Numbered from the stretch's first letter, positions 24,124 through 36,675 are shown. The stretch is 64,000 bases of DNA from Aphelocoma coerulescens (GCF_041296385.1 NW_027183768.1:1-64000); one strand, 5' to 3'. The notes: a model not told the origin generated them from the sequence alone. Numbers and translations: made by a program.

Positions 24124-26241
24124 TGCCGAGAGCAGCGTGTGTGCTGCTGCTTTGAGGGGTGCAGTTGAAGTTGTAGGCAGCAAGAGCTTTCTCAGCTGGC
24201 CCTTTTGTGAGCTCTGCTTTTGCCAGATGACTTCCATCTTACCCTCTTACCATCTTAGCCTCTCATTTTTGCATATCCCAAACCCCCTTCCAAACATCCA
24301 GCAGCTGCTTGTAAAGAAGAAGTCCTAGAACAAAAAGCCAGTGCTGCCTTTCATAGCCCCTTTGCTGTCTATGAAGTAGAGGAAAGAAGCTAGTGAGACG
24401 CACTTTCTTTCTCAACTCCATAGAGCGCATCCTTCTCTCAAGGTGGCAGAGTCCTTGGCGGAAGTGAAGCATCTGCAGCTGCAGTTCAGACTGAGAGATG
24501 TGCCAGGACAGGAAACATTTGCTGACCTTCCCTGTTCCCTGTGCAACATGATTCTCGCATCCCAGTCACTTTCACATACCTTCGGTATCCCTGAGTCCAA
24601 GCAGCTAAAGCTCACAGAGACAGAAGTGTCAGGAAGGAAAACGTTCCAAAAGCACCCCCTTCTCTTATCAGCATATAAATTGTGCACAACAGGCTGCAGC
24701 ACCGAACCTTCCTTCTCAGATAGACATGCCATCACACTTTTCACTCTTGCAGCTCGGTTGAAAAGCTCCAGCAGCTGCTCCCGCAATAGCAAAAGGTTCT
24801 AGAAGTGAAAGCCAGTTTGGGGCTGCACCTTCTCCTTGCCGCATGTAAGCCACACCAAACTCCCTGATGCACTCTGTCCTCCCCTTCTCAAAGGAGTAGA
24901 CGGTGGCATCAGGACACACCTGTGTCCCAGCAGCTGGGTGCCCAGCCGGGAGCAGGAGCAGGGCTGGGGCTGCTCCCAAAGTTGCCCCGCCCCAATGCCA
25001 GAGCCGGACATATGCTGAGGGGGGGCTGGATCAGGCTTTATTGTCCAGCTGCATGCCAGGAGTGAGCACAAAATCTACCTGCATTCTCTGCAGCATGCCA
25101 TCCTGGAGCAGAGCCATTGCCAAAGGAAGCCGTCAGCCCGTGCCAAGCCAGTGCCGGAGTGGGATCCTAGCAGCACCTGTGGAAGCCGGGAGAGAGGAGC
25201 CCACCTGGAGCAGGTTCGTGCAGGATTAATCATCCCGTGGCTTCCCACCAGGGTCCTGTTGCTTCCAAAAGGCCCCACAGTGTCACTGTGGCCCCTCGGT
25301 TCCACCAGGTTCCATAGCGTCACTGTGGTGCCCAGGGTTCCGTCAGCTTCGCCAGCATCCCCACGGTCTGCAGAGCTCCCCGAGCTTCTGTGGTGTCACA
25401 GTGGAGGCAGGGTTGCATCAGGTTCCATAGCATTAGCACGGTCTCCAGGGCTCCCAGAGGTTCTGTGGTGTCACAGAGGAGGCAGGGTTGCATCAGGTTC
25501 CATAGCATCACCACGGTCTCCAGGGTTCCAAGAGCTTCTGTGGTGTCACAGAGGAGGCAGGGTTGCATCAGGTTCAATAGCATCAGCACGGTCTCCAGGG
25601 CTCCCCTGAGCTTCTGTGGTGGTGTCACAGAGGAGCCAGGCTTCCTTGTAGTTCCCCAGCATCACAAAGGCTCTCCTGGGAGCCACGGGTCACAAAGCAC
25701 CGTGGGCTCTGTGCAGCCCCGCTGTGTCACAATGGCCGCTGGCTTCCACGAGCCCCCGCAGTGTCCCAGTGGGCCCCGTGGCTTTAGGAGTGGGTGGCTG
25801 GGAGTTGGTGCCAGCGGCTGGGGGAGCAGCAGCAGGGACTGTGTGTGGACAGTGCCATGGCCACTTGTGTGGCCACTGGTGTCTCTGTGCCAGGCACAGC
25901 CGTGGTGTGTAACACCGGCTCTGGGTCCTTTGGCTGTGCAGGTGGCAGTCACGGCCTGGAGCAGGGCTGCTCCCGGGGGACAGCCTGGGGCAGGAGGCTG
26001 CTGGAGATTCATTCCCCACACTCCTTGTCATGAGGTGCTCAGAGTGATTGGAAAGGCTGTTGGCAGCAGGCAGTTCTCTGGGTTCAAGCTGTGGAGCTGT
26101 CAGCGGGAATGCAAAGGCCAAGCTGGTGAGCCTTTTGTCCTGGTGCCTTTAGTGTGTGAGCAGTCCCTGGTGCCGTTGTCTTTGGATCCTGAGTGTGGGA
26201 GAGGCAAGGCTTAGGATGGTGCGTAGAGCTGAGAAGGAAAG
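24124..26241. repeat. Macrosatellite monomer 12 (2,118 bp, three 75-bp copies)
   Basis: B=A and C=C (ccgtCagccc, shared only with monomer 15), then E=G and F=T as in monomers 7 and 9. It therefore joins a trimer-type left part to a dimer-type right part, although I=C and J=G. Confidence 0.95.
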
Positions 26242-28434
26242 TGCCGAGAGCAGCGTGTGTGCTGCTGCTTTGAGGGGTGCAGTTGAAGTTGTAGGCAGCA
26301 AGAGCTTTCTCAGCTGGCCCTTTTGTGAGCTCTGCTTTTGCCAGATGACTTCCATCTTACCCTCTTACCATCTTAGCCTCTCATTTTTGCATATCCCAAA
26401 CCCCCTTCCAAACATCCAGCAGCTGCTTGTAAAGAAGAAGTCCTAGAACAAAAAGCCAGTGCTGCCTTTCATAGCCCCTTTGCTGTCTATGAAGTAGAGG
26501 AAAGAAGCTAGTGAGACGCACTTTCTTTCTCAACTCCATAGAGCGCATCCTTCTCTCAAGGTGGCAGAGTCCTTGGCGGAAGTGAAGCATCTGCAGCTGC
26601 AGTTCAGACTGAGAGATGTGCCAGGACAGGAAACATTTGCTGACCTTCCCTGTTCCCTGTGCAACATGATTCTCGCATCCCAGTCACTTTCACATACCTT
26701 CGGTATCCCTGAGTCCAAGCAGCTAAAGCTCACAGAGACAGAAGTGTCAGGAAGGAAAACGTTCCAAAAGCACCCCCTTCTCTTATCAGCATATAAATTG
26801 TGCACAACAGGCTGCGGCACCGAACCTTCCTTCTCAGATAGACATGCCATCACACTTTTCACTCTTGCAGCTCGGTTGAAAAGCTCCAGCAGCTGCTCCC
26901 GCAATAGCAAAAGGTTCTAGAAGTGAAAGCCAGTTTGGGGCTGCACCTTCTCCTTGCCGCATGTAAGCCACACCAAACTCCCTGATGCACTCTGTCCTCC
27001 CCTTCTCAAAGGAGTAGACGGTGGCATCAGGACACACCTGTGTCCCAGCAGCTGGGTGCCCAGCCGGGAGCAGGAGCAGGGCTGGGGCTGCTCCCAAAGT
27101 TGCCCCGCCCCAATGCCAGAGCCGGACATATGCTGAGGGGGGGCTGGATCAGGCTTTATTGTCCAGCTGCATGCCAGGAGTGAGCACAAAATCTACCTGC
27201 ATTCTCTGCAGCATGCCATCCTGGAGCAGAGCCATTGCCAAAGGAAGCCGTGAGCCCGTGCCAAGCCAGTGCCGGAGTGGGATCCTAGCAGCACCTGTGG
27301 AAGCCGGGAGAGAGGAGCCCACCTGGAGCAGGTTCATGCAGGATTAATCATCCCGTGGCTTCCCACCAGGGTCCTGTTGCTTCCAAAAGGCCCCACAGTG
27401 TCACTGTGGCCCCTCGGTTCCACCAGGTTCCATAGCGTCACTGTGGTGCCCAGGGTTCCATCAGCTTCGCCAGCATCCCCACGGTCTGCAGAGCTCCCCG
27501 AGCTTCTGTGGTGTCACAGTGGAGGCAGGGTTGCATCAGGTTCCATAGCATCAGCACGGTCTCCAGGGCTCCCAGAGGTTCTGTGGTGTCACAGTGGAGG
27601 CAGGGTTGCATCAGGTTCCATAGCATCACCACAGTCTCCAGGGCTCCCTGAGCTTCTGTGGTGTCACAGTGGAGGCAGGGTTGCATCAGGTTCCATAGCA
27701 TCAGCACGGTCTCCAGGGCTCCCAGAGGTTCTGTGGTGTCACAGAGGAGGCAGGGTTGCATCAGGTTCAATAGCATCAGCACGGTCTCCAGGGCTCCCCT
27801 GAGCTTCTGTGGTGGTGTCACAGAGGAGCCAGGCTTCCTTGTAGTTCCCCAGCATCACAAAGGCTCTCCTGGGAGCCACGGGTCACAAAGCACCGTGGGC
27901 TCTGTGCAGCCCCGCTGTGTCACAATGGCCGCTGGCTTCCACGAGCCCCCGCAGTGTCCCAGTGGGCCCCGTGGCTTTAGGAGTGGGTGGCTGGGAGTTG
28001 GTGCCAGCGGCTGGGGGAGCAGCAGCAGGGACTGTGTGTGGACAGTGCCATGGCCACTTGTGTGGCCACTGGTGTCTCTGTGCCAGGCACAGCCGTGGTG
28101 TGTAACACCGGCTCTGGGTCCTTTGGCTGTGCAGGTGGCAGTCACGGCCTGGAGCAGGGCTGCTCCCGGGGGACAGCCTGGGGCAGGAGGCTGCTGGAGA
28201 TTCATTCCCCACACTCCTTGTCATGAGGTGCTCAGAGTGATTGGAAAGGCTGTTGGCAGCAGGCAGTTCTCTGGGTTCAAGCTGTGGAGCTGTCAGCGGG
28301 AATGCAAAGGCCAAGCTGGTGAGCCTTTTGTCCTGGTGCCTTTAGTGTGTGAGCAGTCCCTGGTGCCGTTGTCTTTGGATCCTGAGTGTGGGAGAGGCAA
28401 GGCTTAGGATGGTGCGTAGAGCTGAGAAGGAAAG
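26242..28434. repeat. Macrosatellite monomer 13 (2,193 bp, four 75-bp copies)
   Basis: D=A and E=A, the counterpart of monomer 10 in the second trimer copy; A=C and B=G. Confidence 0.95.
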
Positions 28435-30702
28435 TGCCGAGAGCAGCGTGTGTGCTGCTGCTTTGAGGGGTGCAGTTGAAGTTGTAGGCAGCAAGAGCTT
28501 TCTCAGCTGGCCCTTTTGTGAGCTCTGCTTTTGCCAGATGACTTCCATCTTACCCTCTTACCATCTTAGCCTCTCATTTTTGCATATCCCAAACCCCCTT
28601 CCAAACATCCAGCAGCTGCTTGTAAAGAAGAAGTCCTAGAACAAAAAGCCAGTGCTGCCTTTCATAGCCCCTTTGCTGTCTATGAAGTAGAGGAAAGAAG
28701 CTAGTGAGACGCACTTTCTTTCTCAACTCCATAGAGCGCATCCTTCTCTCAAGGTGGCAGAGTCCTTGGCGGAAGTGAAGCATCTGCAGCTGCAGTTCAG
28801 ACTGAGAGATGTGCCAGGACAGGAAACATTTGCTGACCTTCCCTGTTCCCTGTGCAACATGATTCTCGCATCCCAGTCACTTTCACATACCTTCGGTATC
28901 CCTGAGTCCAAGCAGCTAAAGCTCACAGAGACAGAAGTGTCAGGAAGGAAAACGTTCCAAAAGCACCCCCTTCTCTTATCAGCATATAAATTGTGCACAA
29001 CAGGCTGCAGCACCGAACCTTCCTTCTCAGATAGACATGCCATCACACTTTTCACTCTTGCAGCTCGGTTGAAAAGCTCCAGCAGCTGCTCCCGCAATAG
29101 CAAAAGGTTCTAGAAGTGAAAGCCAGTTTGGGGCTGCACCTTCTCCTTGCCGCATGTAAGCCACACCAAACTCCCTGATGCACTCTGTCCTCCCCTTCTC
29201 AAAGGAGTAGACGGTGGCATCAGGACACACCTGTGTCCCAGCAGCTGGGTGCCCAGCCGGGAGCAGGAGCAGGGCTGGGGCTGCTCCCAAAGTTGCCCCG
29301 CCCCAATGCCAGAGCCGGACATATGCTGAGGGGGGGCTGGATCAGGCTTTATTGTCCAGCTGCATGCCAGGAGTGAGCACAAAATCTACCTGCATTCTCT
29401 GCAGCATGCCATCCTGGAGCAGAGCCATTGCCAAAGGAAGCCGTGAGCCCGTGCCAAGCCAGTGCCGGAGTGGGATCCTAGCAGCACCTGTGGAAGCCGG
29501 GAGAGAGGAGCCCACCTGGAGCAGGTTCGTGCAGGATTAATCATCCCGTGGCTTCCCACCAGGGTCCTGTTGCTTCCAAAAGGCCCCACAGTGTCACTGT
29601 GGCCCCTCGGTTCCACCAGGTTCCATAGCGTCACTGTGGTGCCCAGGGTTCCATCAGCTTCGCCAGCATCCCCACGGTCTGCAGAGCTCCCCGAGCTTCT
29701 GTGGTGTCACAGTGGAGGCAGGGTTGCATCAGGTTCCATAGCATCAGCACGGTCTCCAGGGCTCCCAGAGGTTCTGTGGTGTCACAGTGGAGGCAGGGTT
29801 GCATCAGGTTCCATAGCATCACCACAGTCTCCAGGGCTCCCTGAGCTTCTGTGGTGTCACAGTGGAGGCAGGGTTGCATCAGGTTCCATAGCATCAGCAC
29901 GGTCTCCAGGGCTCCCAGAGGTTCTGTGGTGTCACAGAGGAGGCAGGGTTGCATCAGGTTCCATAGCATCAGCACGGTCTCCAGGGCTCCAAGAGGTTCT
30001 GTGGTGTCACAGAGGAGGCAGGGTTGCATCAGGTTCAATAGCATCAGCACGGTCTCCAGGGCTCCCCTGAGCTTCTGTGGTGGTGTCACAGAGGAGCCAG
30101 GCTTCCTTGTAGTTCCCCAGCATCACAAAGGCTCTCCTGGGAGCCACGGGTCACAAAGCACCGTGGGCTCTGTGCAGCCCCGCTGTGTCACAATGGCCGC
30201 TGGCTTCCACGAGCCCCCGCAGTGTCCCAGTGGGCCCCGTGGCTTTAGGAGTGGGTGGCTGGGAGTTGGTGCCAGCGGCTGGGGGAGCAGCAGCAGGGAC
30301 TGTGTGTGGACAGTGCCATGGCCACTTTTGTGGCCACTGGTGTCTCTGTGCCAGGCACAGCCGTGGTGTGTAACACCGGCTCTGGGTCCTTTGGCTGTGC
30401 AGGTGGCAGTCACGGCCTGGAGCAGGGCTGCTCCCGGGGGACAGCCTGGGGCAGGAGGCTGCTGGAGATTCATTCCCCACACTCCTTGTCATGAGGTGCT
30501 CAGAGTGATTGGAAAGGCTGTTGGCAGCAGGCAGTTCTCTGGGTTCAAGCTGTGGAGCTGTCAGCGGGAATGCAAAGGCCAAGCTGGTGAGCCTTTTGTC
30601 CTGGTGCCTTTAGTGTGTGAGCAGTCCCTGGTGCCGTTGTCTTTGGATCCTGAGTGTGGGAGAGGCAAGGCTTAGGATGGTGCGTAGAGCTGAGAAGGAA
30701 AG
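28435..30702. repeat. Macrosatellite monomer 14 (2,268 bp, five 75-bp copies)
   Basis: B=A, E=A and H=T, the counterpart of monomer 11 in the second trimer copy, without monomer 11's private start variant. Confidence 0.95.
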
Positions 30703-32978
30703 TGCCGAGAGCAGCGTGTGTGCTGCTGCTTTGAGGGGTGCAGTTGAAGTTGTAGGCAGCAAGAGCTTTCTCAGCTGGCCCTTTTGTGAGCTCTGCTTTT
30801 GCCAGATGACTTCCATCTTACCCTCTTACCATCTTAGCCTCTCATTTTTGCATATCCCAAACCCCCTTCCAAACATCCAGCAGCTGCTTGTAAAGAAGAA
30901 GTCCTAGAACAAAAAGCCAGTGCTGCCTTTCATAGCCCCTTTGCTGTCTATGAAGTAGAGGAAAGAAGCTAGTGAGACGCACTTTCTTTCTCAACTCCAT
31001 AGAGCGCATCCTTCTCTCAAGGTGGCAGAGTCCTTGGCGGAAGTGAAGCATCTGCAGCTGCAGTTCAGACTGAGAGATGTGCCAGGACAGGAAACATTTG
31101 CTGACCTTCCCTGTTCCCTGTGCAACATGATTCTCGCATCCCAGTCACTTTCACATACCTTCGGTATCCCTGAGTCCAAGCAGCTAAAGCTCACAGAGAC
31201 AGAAGTGTCAGGAAGGAAAACGTTCCAAAAGCACCCCCTTCTCTTATCAGCATATAAATTGTGCACAACAGGCTGCAGCACCGAACCTTCCTTCTCAGAT
31301 AGACATGCCATCACACTTTTCACTCTTGCAGCTCGGTTGAAAAGCTCCAGCAGCTGCTCCCGCAATAGCAAAAGGTTCTAGAAGTGAAAGCCAGTTTGGG
31401 GCTGCACCTTCTCCTTGCCGCATGTAAGCCACACCAAACTCCCTGATGCACTCTGTCCTCCCCTTCTCAAAGGAGTAGACGGTGGCATCAGGACACACCT
31501 GTGTCCCAGCAGCTGGGTGCCCAGCCGGGAGCAGGAGCAGGGCTGGGGCTGCTCCCAAAGTTGCCCCGCCCCAATGCCAGAGCCGGACATATGCTGAGGG
31601 GGGGCTGGATCAGGCTTTATTGTCCAGCTGCATGCCAGGAGTGAGCACAAAATCTACCTGCATTCTCTGCAGCATGCCATCCTGGAGCAGAGCCATTGCC
31701 AAAGGAAGCCGTCAGCCCGTGCCAAGCCAGTGCCGGAGTGGGATCCTAGCAGCACCTGTGGAAGCCGGGAGAGAGGAGCCCACCTGGAGCAGGTTCGTGC
31801 AGGATTAATCATCCCGTGGCTTCCCACCAGGGTCCTGTTGCTTCCAAAAGGCCCCACAGTGTCACTGTGGCCCCTCGGTTCCACCAGGTTCCATAGCGTC
31901 ACTGTGGTGCCCAGGGTTCCATCAGCTTCGCCAGCATCCCCACGGTCTGCAGAGCTCCCCGAGCTTCTGTGGTGTCACAGTGGAGGCAGGGTTGCATCAG
32001 GTTCCATAGCATCAGCACGGTCTCCAGGGCTCCCAGAGGTTCTGTGGTGTCACAGTGGAGGCAGGGTTGCATCAGGTTCCATAGCATCACCACAGTCTCC
32101 AGGGCTCCCTGAGCTTCTGTGGTGTCACAGTGGAGGCAGGGTTGCATCAGGTTCCATAGCATCAGCACGGTCTCCAGGGCTCCCAGAGGTTCTGTGGTGT
32201 CACAGAGGAGGCAGGGTTGCATCAGGTTCCATAGCATCAGCACGGTCTCCAGGGCTCCAAGAGCTTCTGTGTTGTCACAGAGGAGGCAGGGTTGCATCAG
32301 GTTCAATAGCATCAGCACGGTCTCCAGGGCTCCCCTGAGCTTCTGTGGTGGTGTCACAGAGGAGCCAGGCTTCCTTGTAGTTCCCCAGCATCACAAAGGC
32401 TCTCCTGGGAGCCACGGGTCACAAAGCACCGTGGGCTCTGTGCAGCCCCGCTGTGTCACAATGGCCGCTGGCTTCCACGAGCCCCCGCAGTGTCCCAGTG
32501 GGCCCCGTGGCTTTAGGAGTGGGTGGCTGGGAGTTGGTGCCAGCGGCTGGGGGAGCAGCAGCAGGGACTGTGTGTGGACAGTGCCATGGCCACTTTTGTG
32601 GCCACTGGTGTCTCTGTGCCAGGCACAGCCGTGGTGTGTAACACCGGCTCTGGGTCCTTTGGCTGTGCAGGTGGCAGTCACGGCCTGGAGCAGGGCTGCT
32701 CCCGGGGGACAGCCTGGGGCAGGAGGCTGCTGGAGATTCATTCCCCACACGCTGCAGCTCCTTGTCATGAGGTGCTCAGAGTGATTGGAAAGGCTGTTGG
32801 CAGCAGGCAGTTCTCTGGGTTCAAGCTGTGGAGCTGTCAGCGGGAATGCAAAGGCCAAGCTGGTGAGCCTTTTGTCCTGGTGCCTTTAGTGTGTGAGCAG
32901 TCCCTGGTGCCGTTGTCTTTGGATCCTGAGTGTGGGAGAGGCAAGGCTTAGGATGGTGCGTAGAGCTGAGAAGGAAAG
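30703..32978. repeat. Macrosatellite monomer 15 (2,276 bp, mosaic, five 75-bp copies)
   Basis: Left part matches monomer 12 (B=A, C=C). From about 31,920 it carries E=A and H=T as in monomers 11 and 14, five rather than three 75-bp copies, and G=T otherwise seen only in monomer 1. A private 8-bp insertion (gctgcagc) near 32,751 makes it the longest monomer. It looks like a recombination or gene-conversion product next to the array edge. Confidence 0.95.
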
Positions 32979-33978
32979 TGCCGAGAGCAGCGTGTGTGCT
33001 GCTGCTTTGAGGGGTGCAGTTGAAGTTGTAGGCAGCAAGAGCTTTCTCAGCTGGCCCTTTTGTGAGCTCTGCTTTTGCCAGATGACTTCCATCTTACCCT
33101 CTTACCATCTTAGCCTCTCATTTTTGCATATCCCAAACCCCCTTCCAAACATCCAGCAGCTGCTTGTAAAGAAGAAGTCCTAGAACAAAAAGCCAGTGCT
33201 GCCTTTCATAGCCCCTTTGCTGTCTATGAAGTAGAGGAAAGAAGCTAGTGAGACGCACTTTCTTTCTCAACTCCATAGAGCACATCCTTCTCTCAAGGTG
33301 GCAGAGTCCTTGGCGGAAGTGAAGCATCTGCAGCTGCAGTTCAGACTGAGAGATGTGCCAGGACAGGAAACATTTGCTGACCTTCCCTGTTCCCTGTGCA
33401 ACATGATTCTCGCATCCCAGTCACTTTCACATACCTTCGGTATCCCTGAGTCCAAGCAGCTAAAGCTCACAGAGACAGAAGTGTCAGGAAGGAAAACGTT
33501 CCAAAAGCACCCCCTTCTCTTATCAGCATATAAATTGTGCACAACAGGCTGCGGCACCGAACCTTCCTTCTCAGATAGACATGCCATCACACTTTTCACT
33601 CTTGCAGCTCGGTTGAAAAGCTCCAGCAGCTGCTCCCGCAATAGCAAAAGGTTCTAGAAGTGAAAGCCAGTTTGGGGCTGCACCTTCTCCTTGCCGCATG
33701 TAAGCCACACCAAACTCCCTGATGCACTCTGTCCTCCCCTTCTCAAAGGAGTAGACGGTGGCATCAGGACACACCTGTGTCCCAGCAGCTGGGTGCCCAG
33801 CCGGGAGCAGGAGCAGGGCTGGGGCTGCTCCCAAAGTTGCCCCGCCCCAATGCCAGAGCCAGACATGGGCTGAGGGGGGGCTGGATCAGGCTTTATTGTC
33901 CAGCTGCATGCCAGGAGTGAGCACAAAATCTACCTGCATTCTCTGCAGCATGCCATCCTGGAGCAGAGCCATTCCCAA
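32979..33978. repeat. Partial macrosatellite monomer 16 at the array edge
   Basis: The first 1,000 bp of a monomer, ending just after the minus-strand AATAAA. Private changes accumulate towards the edge: gagcAcatcc near 33,281 and a change from ggacatatgc to agacatgggc near 33,860. After gagcagagccatt the sequence leaves the monomer consensus. Confidence 0.93.
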
Positions 33979-34672
33979 ATGAGGCTGCTGGGATGTGGGG
34001 GAATGCTGAGGGCAGGACAGGGGGCTGACAGTGCCCAGACTTTCCGGGGCTATTCCCAGGAGGCCCCAGGGCCTGAGGACAAGGTGTGTCCTCTAAGCCC
34101 TTGGTGGAAGATACGCTGCCATGACCCTGGGCACCAAGTCTTGGCTTCTCCTGGACACTGCCAGCCCTGCCAGGGCCCTTGGCCATGTCCAGCACAGCTT
34201 GTCCTGCGCTGTCCCACCGCTGCTGCTGTGTCCCTGCAGGCTGCACACTCCCATCTCACTGCCCCACCACCAGCTCTGCCCTGCCACCTCCAGCCCTGGC
34301 CTGAGCTGTGCCCAGCCTCACCCTCTGTGCCTTGGGCACACACACATGCCCTGAGCTCATCCTCCCTCTGGGTGCTTCTGCCCCCACGCTGCCCTGGGAG
34401 GGACATTTCCTCCTCCTCATGCCCAGTGTCCCCCTGCCCAGCTGCTCTGTGGGGCAGTGCGTGTCTCTCCTGCTGTTCCCTGCCTCCCAGGAAAGCTGTA
34501 CCATGTGGGGCACGGCCCTTCCAGCAGCCTCCCAGCCCCTCAGCCTTGTTGGACCCTTTCCCCTGAGCAGACAGCAGCAGCATCTCCGTGCTCTGCCCAG
34601 CGTGCTCCTTTCGTCACCAAACTGCGGGAAAATAGAAACTGTCCTACACCATCTCTGAAGTGTTAGAGAATC
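33979..34672. other. Array flank, no gene recognised
   Basis: GC-rich unique-looking sequence directly after the macrosatellite. Open frames of 60-195 codons on both strands show no recognisable domain. The segment at 34,245-34,410 is an inverted copy of 50,430-50,590. Confidence 0.6.
34245..34410 (-). repeat. Inverted copy of the 50.43-50.59 kb segment
   Basis: On the minus strand this segment reads almost the same as 50,430-50,590, including cccagagggaggatgagctc and gggcatgtgtgtgtg. The two lie 16 kb apart in opposite orientation. At 50.6 kb the segment runs directly into 39-bp repeats; here it does not. It is probably part of a dispersed element, family unknown. Confidence 0.75.
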
Positions 34673-35055
34673 AGGCCCTGTGGAACCAACGAGCCCTTGG
34701 GACACAGGAGGATCTCGTGTAACCAAGGGTCAGTTCTGACACTGTAGATCCAAGGAGATCCTTGTGACACTCTGGGGCCTTGTGGAACCCTTCTGCCCTG
34801 GTCTCTGCACCAAGGAGACCCTTGTGCCACTACGGGACCTTGTGCAGCCAAGGAGAGCATTGTGAGAGTGCGGGGCCATGGAACCAAGGGACCATTGTGA
34901 CCTTGTGGGGCCTCATGGACTCAAGGGACCATTGCCACACTGTGGGGCCTCATGGAATGAAGGGTCCATTGTGACACTGCAGAACCAAGGACACCATGGT
35001 TACACTGTGGGGCCCATGGAACCAAGGCACCATTGGGACACCCCGTGGCCTCATC
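34673..35055 (+). repeat. 39-bp family minisatellite, plus orientation
   Basis: About ten degenerate copies of a pattern near ggaaccaagggaccattgtg followed by acactgtggggcctcat. Same family as the elements inside the macrosatellite and at 45.2 and 50.6 kb. Confidence 0.85.
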
Positions 35056-35389
35056 CTCTTGAATTTCAACAGATCTGAGGGATGGCAGGACCTGCAGGCA
35101 GCACTGAAGGATTCTGGGAAGAACCCTTGATCCCTGCTCCAAAGGAAATCAGAGAAAGACCCCTGGTAAGATAAAGGCACCTTTTCCTTTCCCAGTGTAA
35201 ACTGTTGACCTGCCTGTAAGGTGCAGCAAAAGCTTTGCAGGGTTTGGTTCAAGGTACCCAAGGTTGGAACAGGGAAGTGTTCGAGTCCCTTCTAAGAGAA
35301 GGGTTGGAATCTTTGTGCTATGGCTGCCTGGGATCCATGGAACAAGTGTGTTCTGGCAGACTCTGGGACCTCGAGAGCAATCCCATCCA
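35056..35389. other. Spacer before the ERV, no gene recognised
   Basis: No domain recognised. It may include decayed pol sequence just upstream of the RNase H remnant, but frames are too broken to say. Confidence 0.4.
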
Positions 35390-35930
35390 GGAGCCAGCAC
35401 TGGACCTGCACCCTGGTGGGAGCAGCATGGTACGGATGGAAAACGGGCAGCTGGGTGTGCAGTGGGAACCTCAACCCAGGTCATAGAAGCCCAGGCTTTA
35501 GCTTTGAACACATCAGCACAAAAAGCAGAATGAATGACCTTTCCTAGAAATCACTGAAGGAAAAAAGGTGAACATATGGACTGATTTGAACTCTGGGTTT
35601 GGAATAATAGACGCCCAGGGAGCCACATGGAAGGAAAGGGCACAGAGGTCTCCAGTGAGTACAAAAAGAAATCAGTCACCTACTGCAGAGTGTGCCAAAA
35701 CCAAAAGAAGTGGCCCTGACGCCCTTGTAAAGCCCATGGGTTTGGAGACTCCCCAGTTAATCCAGGGACTCCATTGGCTGACCAAACAGCTCAAGAGGGT
35801 GCTGAAAAAGCTCTCCTTGCACTAATACCTAGCAAAAACTTGAATGTTCTGCAACAAAAGCCAGATTCCAGTGATCAGGACAGGCAGTCAGCCCCATCAG
35901 CAGCAGCTACGGAAAATCCCAGCAGGTGAT
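35390..35930 (+). pseudogene. ERV pol remnant: RNase H
   Basis: Broken frames show the RNase H pattern: a DGSS-like start near 35,420, a VIEAQAL-type segment near 35,483, a VNIWTD segment near 35,570 (the aspartate of the TDS motif region, with the following serine changed), and a closing ADQxAQEGAE segment near 35,780. At least three frame changes and stops separate them. In a live element this domain removes RNA from the RNA:DNA hybrid; here it is non-functional. Identification is from motif order only. Confidence 0.75.
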
Positions 35931-36119
35931 TGGTAACCCCGTGTGGGCAGGTAATTGGAGCTCCACAATTAATGTATAATGGAACTAAAACATCAGGAAA
36001 CACATTAGGAAATGGAGAATATGGTGGCCAGTTTACAAAGGCATCTAGTAAGCACAAAAATGGCAAAAAATAATAGATCAGTTGTTGAGAAAGATGGGAT
36101 TGGTTTTGAAGGAAGAAGG

Positions 36120-36565
36120 CTGCCTCCAGGGCTCGTTACATGGGAATCACCAGGTGATTTTGGCCAACTGATTTTGCAGAACTGCCCAGACAGAAGGGGG
36201 ACTGGCACATTTTGGTATTGGTGGATCCTTTTTCTGGATGGCCAGAAGCTTTCCCATGTGGCACCAACAAGACAAGGGAAGTCTCAGAAGTTTTGCTGCA
36301 ATGAATATTTAATAGCACTGGGACTAACTCTTGTAAGCCTTAAAAGGTGCATGGTTCTCAACAGATCATTGGGGCTGGACTCGCCTGTACATCCTTTCCA
36401 ACCAGGAGATGCGGTGTACATCAGAACCTGGAATTTTGGAACAATCCAGCCAAAGTGGAAGGGACCATCTCAAGTCCTCCTGGTAACCTACCCTGCACTC
36501 AAGGTAGAAGGAATCAAACTCAGGGTTCATCACATGCGGGTAAAACCAGCAAGCACACATTAAAC
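36120..36565 (+). pseudogene. ERV pol remnant: integrase core and C-terminal parts
   Basis: A segment near 36,215-36,250 contains the LVDPFSGWPEAF pattern around the first catalytic aspartate of the integrase core. It is followed by a premature stop and a deletion that removes most of the rest of the core. From about 36,390 to 36,563 the C-terminal domain is open, with PGDAVYIR, PKWKGPSQVLL and VHHMRVKP. No intact catalytic D,D-35-E triad is present. The env remnant starts about 110 bp later, as expected for this gene order. Confidence 0.8.
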
Positions 36566-36675
36566 ACAGCAGAAACAAGACTGTCTGACACCATGGAGTT
36601 TGGGGTTTTACATCAATCCTATTGTTTTAGGTATTGAATAGGATTTTCTAAGGGGATACTCTTTATTGGATCTAG

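Larger units (their letters stand above)
1..33978. repeat. 2.1-2.3 kb macrosatellite array with higher-order structure
   Basis: Fifteen complete head-to-tail monomers and a partial sixteenth fill the first half of the window; the left edge lies outside it. Using tgccgagagcagcg as phase, monomers begin at 1, 2269, 4462, 6655, 8923, 11191, 13309, 15427, 17545, 19663, 21856, 24124, 26242, 28435, 30703 and 32979. Lengths are 2,118, 2,193, 2,268 or 2,276 bp; the 75-bp steps come from an internal minisatellite. Outside that block monomers differ by only a few substitutions, so recent homogenisation is likely. Open frames of 60-274 codons recur in every frame of every copy, but near-identity of the DNA makes their persistence uninformative. 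The array stops near 33,978, where the sequence leaves the monomer consensus. Macrosatellite is my term by size; I do not recognise the family. Confidence 0.97.
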
